From Methanobacteriota archaeon (GTDB lineage: Archaea; Methanobacteriota; Methanobacteria; Methanobacteriales; Methanobacteriaceae): DNA of 6,028 bases. The notes beneath the pieces were generated by a model. The model saw nothing but the letters and a program-made list of their open reading frames with translations, ran no database searches and had not been told where the DNA came from. The position numbers and the translations under genes were made by a program. Location of the stretch: assembly GCA_023430285.1 (NCBI GenBank), contig JAEZAV010000024.1, positions 1 through 6,028 on the forward strand, given 5' to 3'. Shown here one piece after another: positions 5,756-6,028 of this stretch (position 1 is its first letter; every line of letters begins with the position of its first letter).

Positions 5756-6028
5756 AGTTTAGTTTTCTTTCCATTCGAGTGAATATGTATTCAAATGTTA
5801 ATCCTATCACTCCGATTGCCAGCATACCCACTATTGCACTTGCACTGTCAAGCATGCTAGTTGCAGTCAGTATCAGGTACCCCAATCCATTGTTTGATCC
5901 AATCATCTCTGCTGCAACCGTACACATTAGGGCTATGCCCATACCCACCTTGAGTCCTGTGATTATGTTGGGCAGTGCAGCTGGAAAAACCACCTTCTTA
6001 ATGGTTTGAAGTTTATCCGCACCCAATG
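5751..6028 (-). CDS. ABC importer permease, SsuC/TauC/NrtB-like, C-terminal part (cut by window edge)
   Basis: About 92 C-terminal residues of an integral membrane permease that would form the translocation pore for the adjacent ATPase. The visible start, LGADKLQTIKKVVFPAALP followed by NIITGL, is the EAA coupling loop (Leu-Gly-Ala-Asp ... Phe-Pro-Ala-Ala-Leu-Pro) that contacts the ATPase Q-loop region in BPD_transp_1 permeases. Two hydrophobic segments follow (about IITGLKVGMGIALMCTVAA and SAIVGMLAIGVIGLTFEYIF), then a short basic tail RMERKLNW. The TTG at 6026-6024 encodes the internal Leu of the EAA loop and is not a start; the gene continues past the right edge, since full-length relatives are about 250 residues. 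It belongs to the same nitrate/sulfonate/taurine importer group as its neighbour (COG0600). The substrate is unassigned. Confidence 0.9.
   Translation of the reverse strand, partial: LGADKLQTIKKVVFPAALPNIITGLKVGMGIALMCTVAAEMIGSNNGLGYLILTATSMLDSASAIVGMLAIGVIGLTFEYIFTRMERKLNW

Noticed and set aside
5719..6009. Plus-strand frame of 96 codons opposite the permease and ATPase start
   Set aside because: Antisense shadow; its hydrophobic look mirrors the membrane segments of the permease on the other strand.
6024..6026. TTG as a start codon for a short 91-residue permease
   Set aside because: This codon encodes the Leu of the EAA loop, which lies in the interior of permeases of this family. The gene is cut by the window edge, not naturally short.

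Overview
The window looks like chromosomal DNA of a pseudomurein-walled methanogenic archaeon of the order Methanobacteriales, most likely Methanobacterium or a close relative. The clearest evidence is the large surface protein, which ends in pseudomurein-binding-type repeats and carries the Asn-Asn-Trp-Trp-Gly motif and Ig-like domain typical of methanobacterial adhesin-like proteins. AT-rich intergenic DNA, TATA/BRE-like promoter elements, oligo-T tracts after stop codons and GGAGG/GGTGA Shine-Dalgarno sequences fit the same assignment. The genus is an inference.

All four recognisable genes lie on the minus strand, so transcription runs from the right end of the window to the left. At the right edge are the C-terminal part of an ABC permease (cut by the window end) and, directly after its stop codon, an ATPase of the nitrate/sulfonate/taurine importer type. 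These form a translationally coupled pair, and their substrate cannot be read from the sequence. A T8 tract follows the ATPase stop. Next comes a 525-base intergenic stretch (4467-4991) with a perfect 11-bp inverted repeat that folds as a two-tier hairpin, and the promoter of the next gene.

The centre (1389-4466) is a 1025-residue secreted adhesin-like protein: signal peptide, right-handed beta-helix built from about 15 repeats of roughly 40 residues (GGAIYN ... [FIL]xxN, as in chlamydial Pmp proteins) separated by Gly/Asp-rich loops, then NNWWG, an Ig-like domain, and two and a half pseudomurein-binding-type repeats. It is followed by clustered T tracts.

To its left (335-1108) is a second secreted protein: a zinc-dependent phospholipase C / P1-nuclease-superfamily enzyme with all the metal ligands in place, including a Trp expected at the mature N-terminus, fused to a C-terminal Ada-like metal-binding module. 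The left 334 bases hold a T10 terminator and two imperfect hairpins but no supportable gene.

The adhesin and the phospholipase have similar promoter-to-start geometry but separate promoters and terminators, so they look like two independent cell-surface genes rather than an operon. A functional link between them (attachment plus attack on foreign membranes or nucleic acids) is speculation. No mobile element, CRISPR array, tRNA or rRNA was seen.
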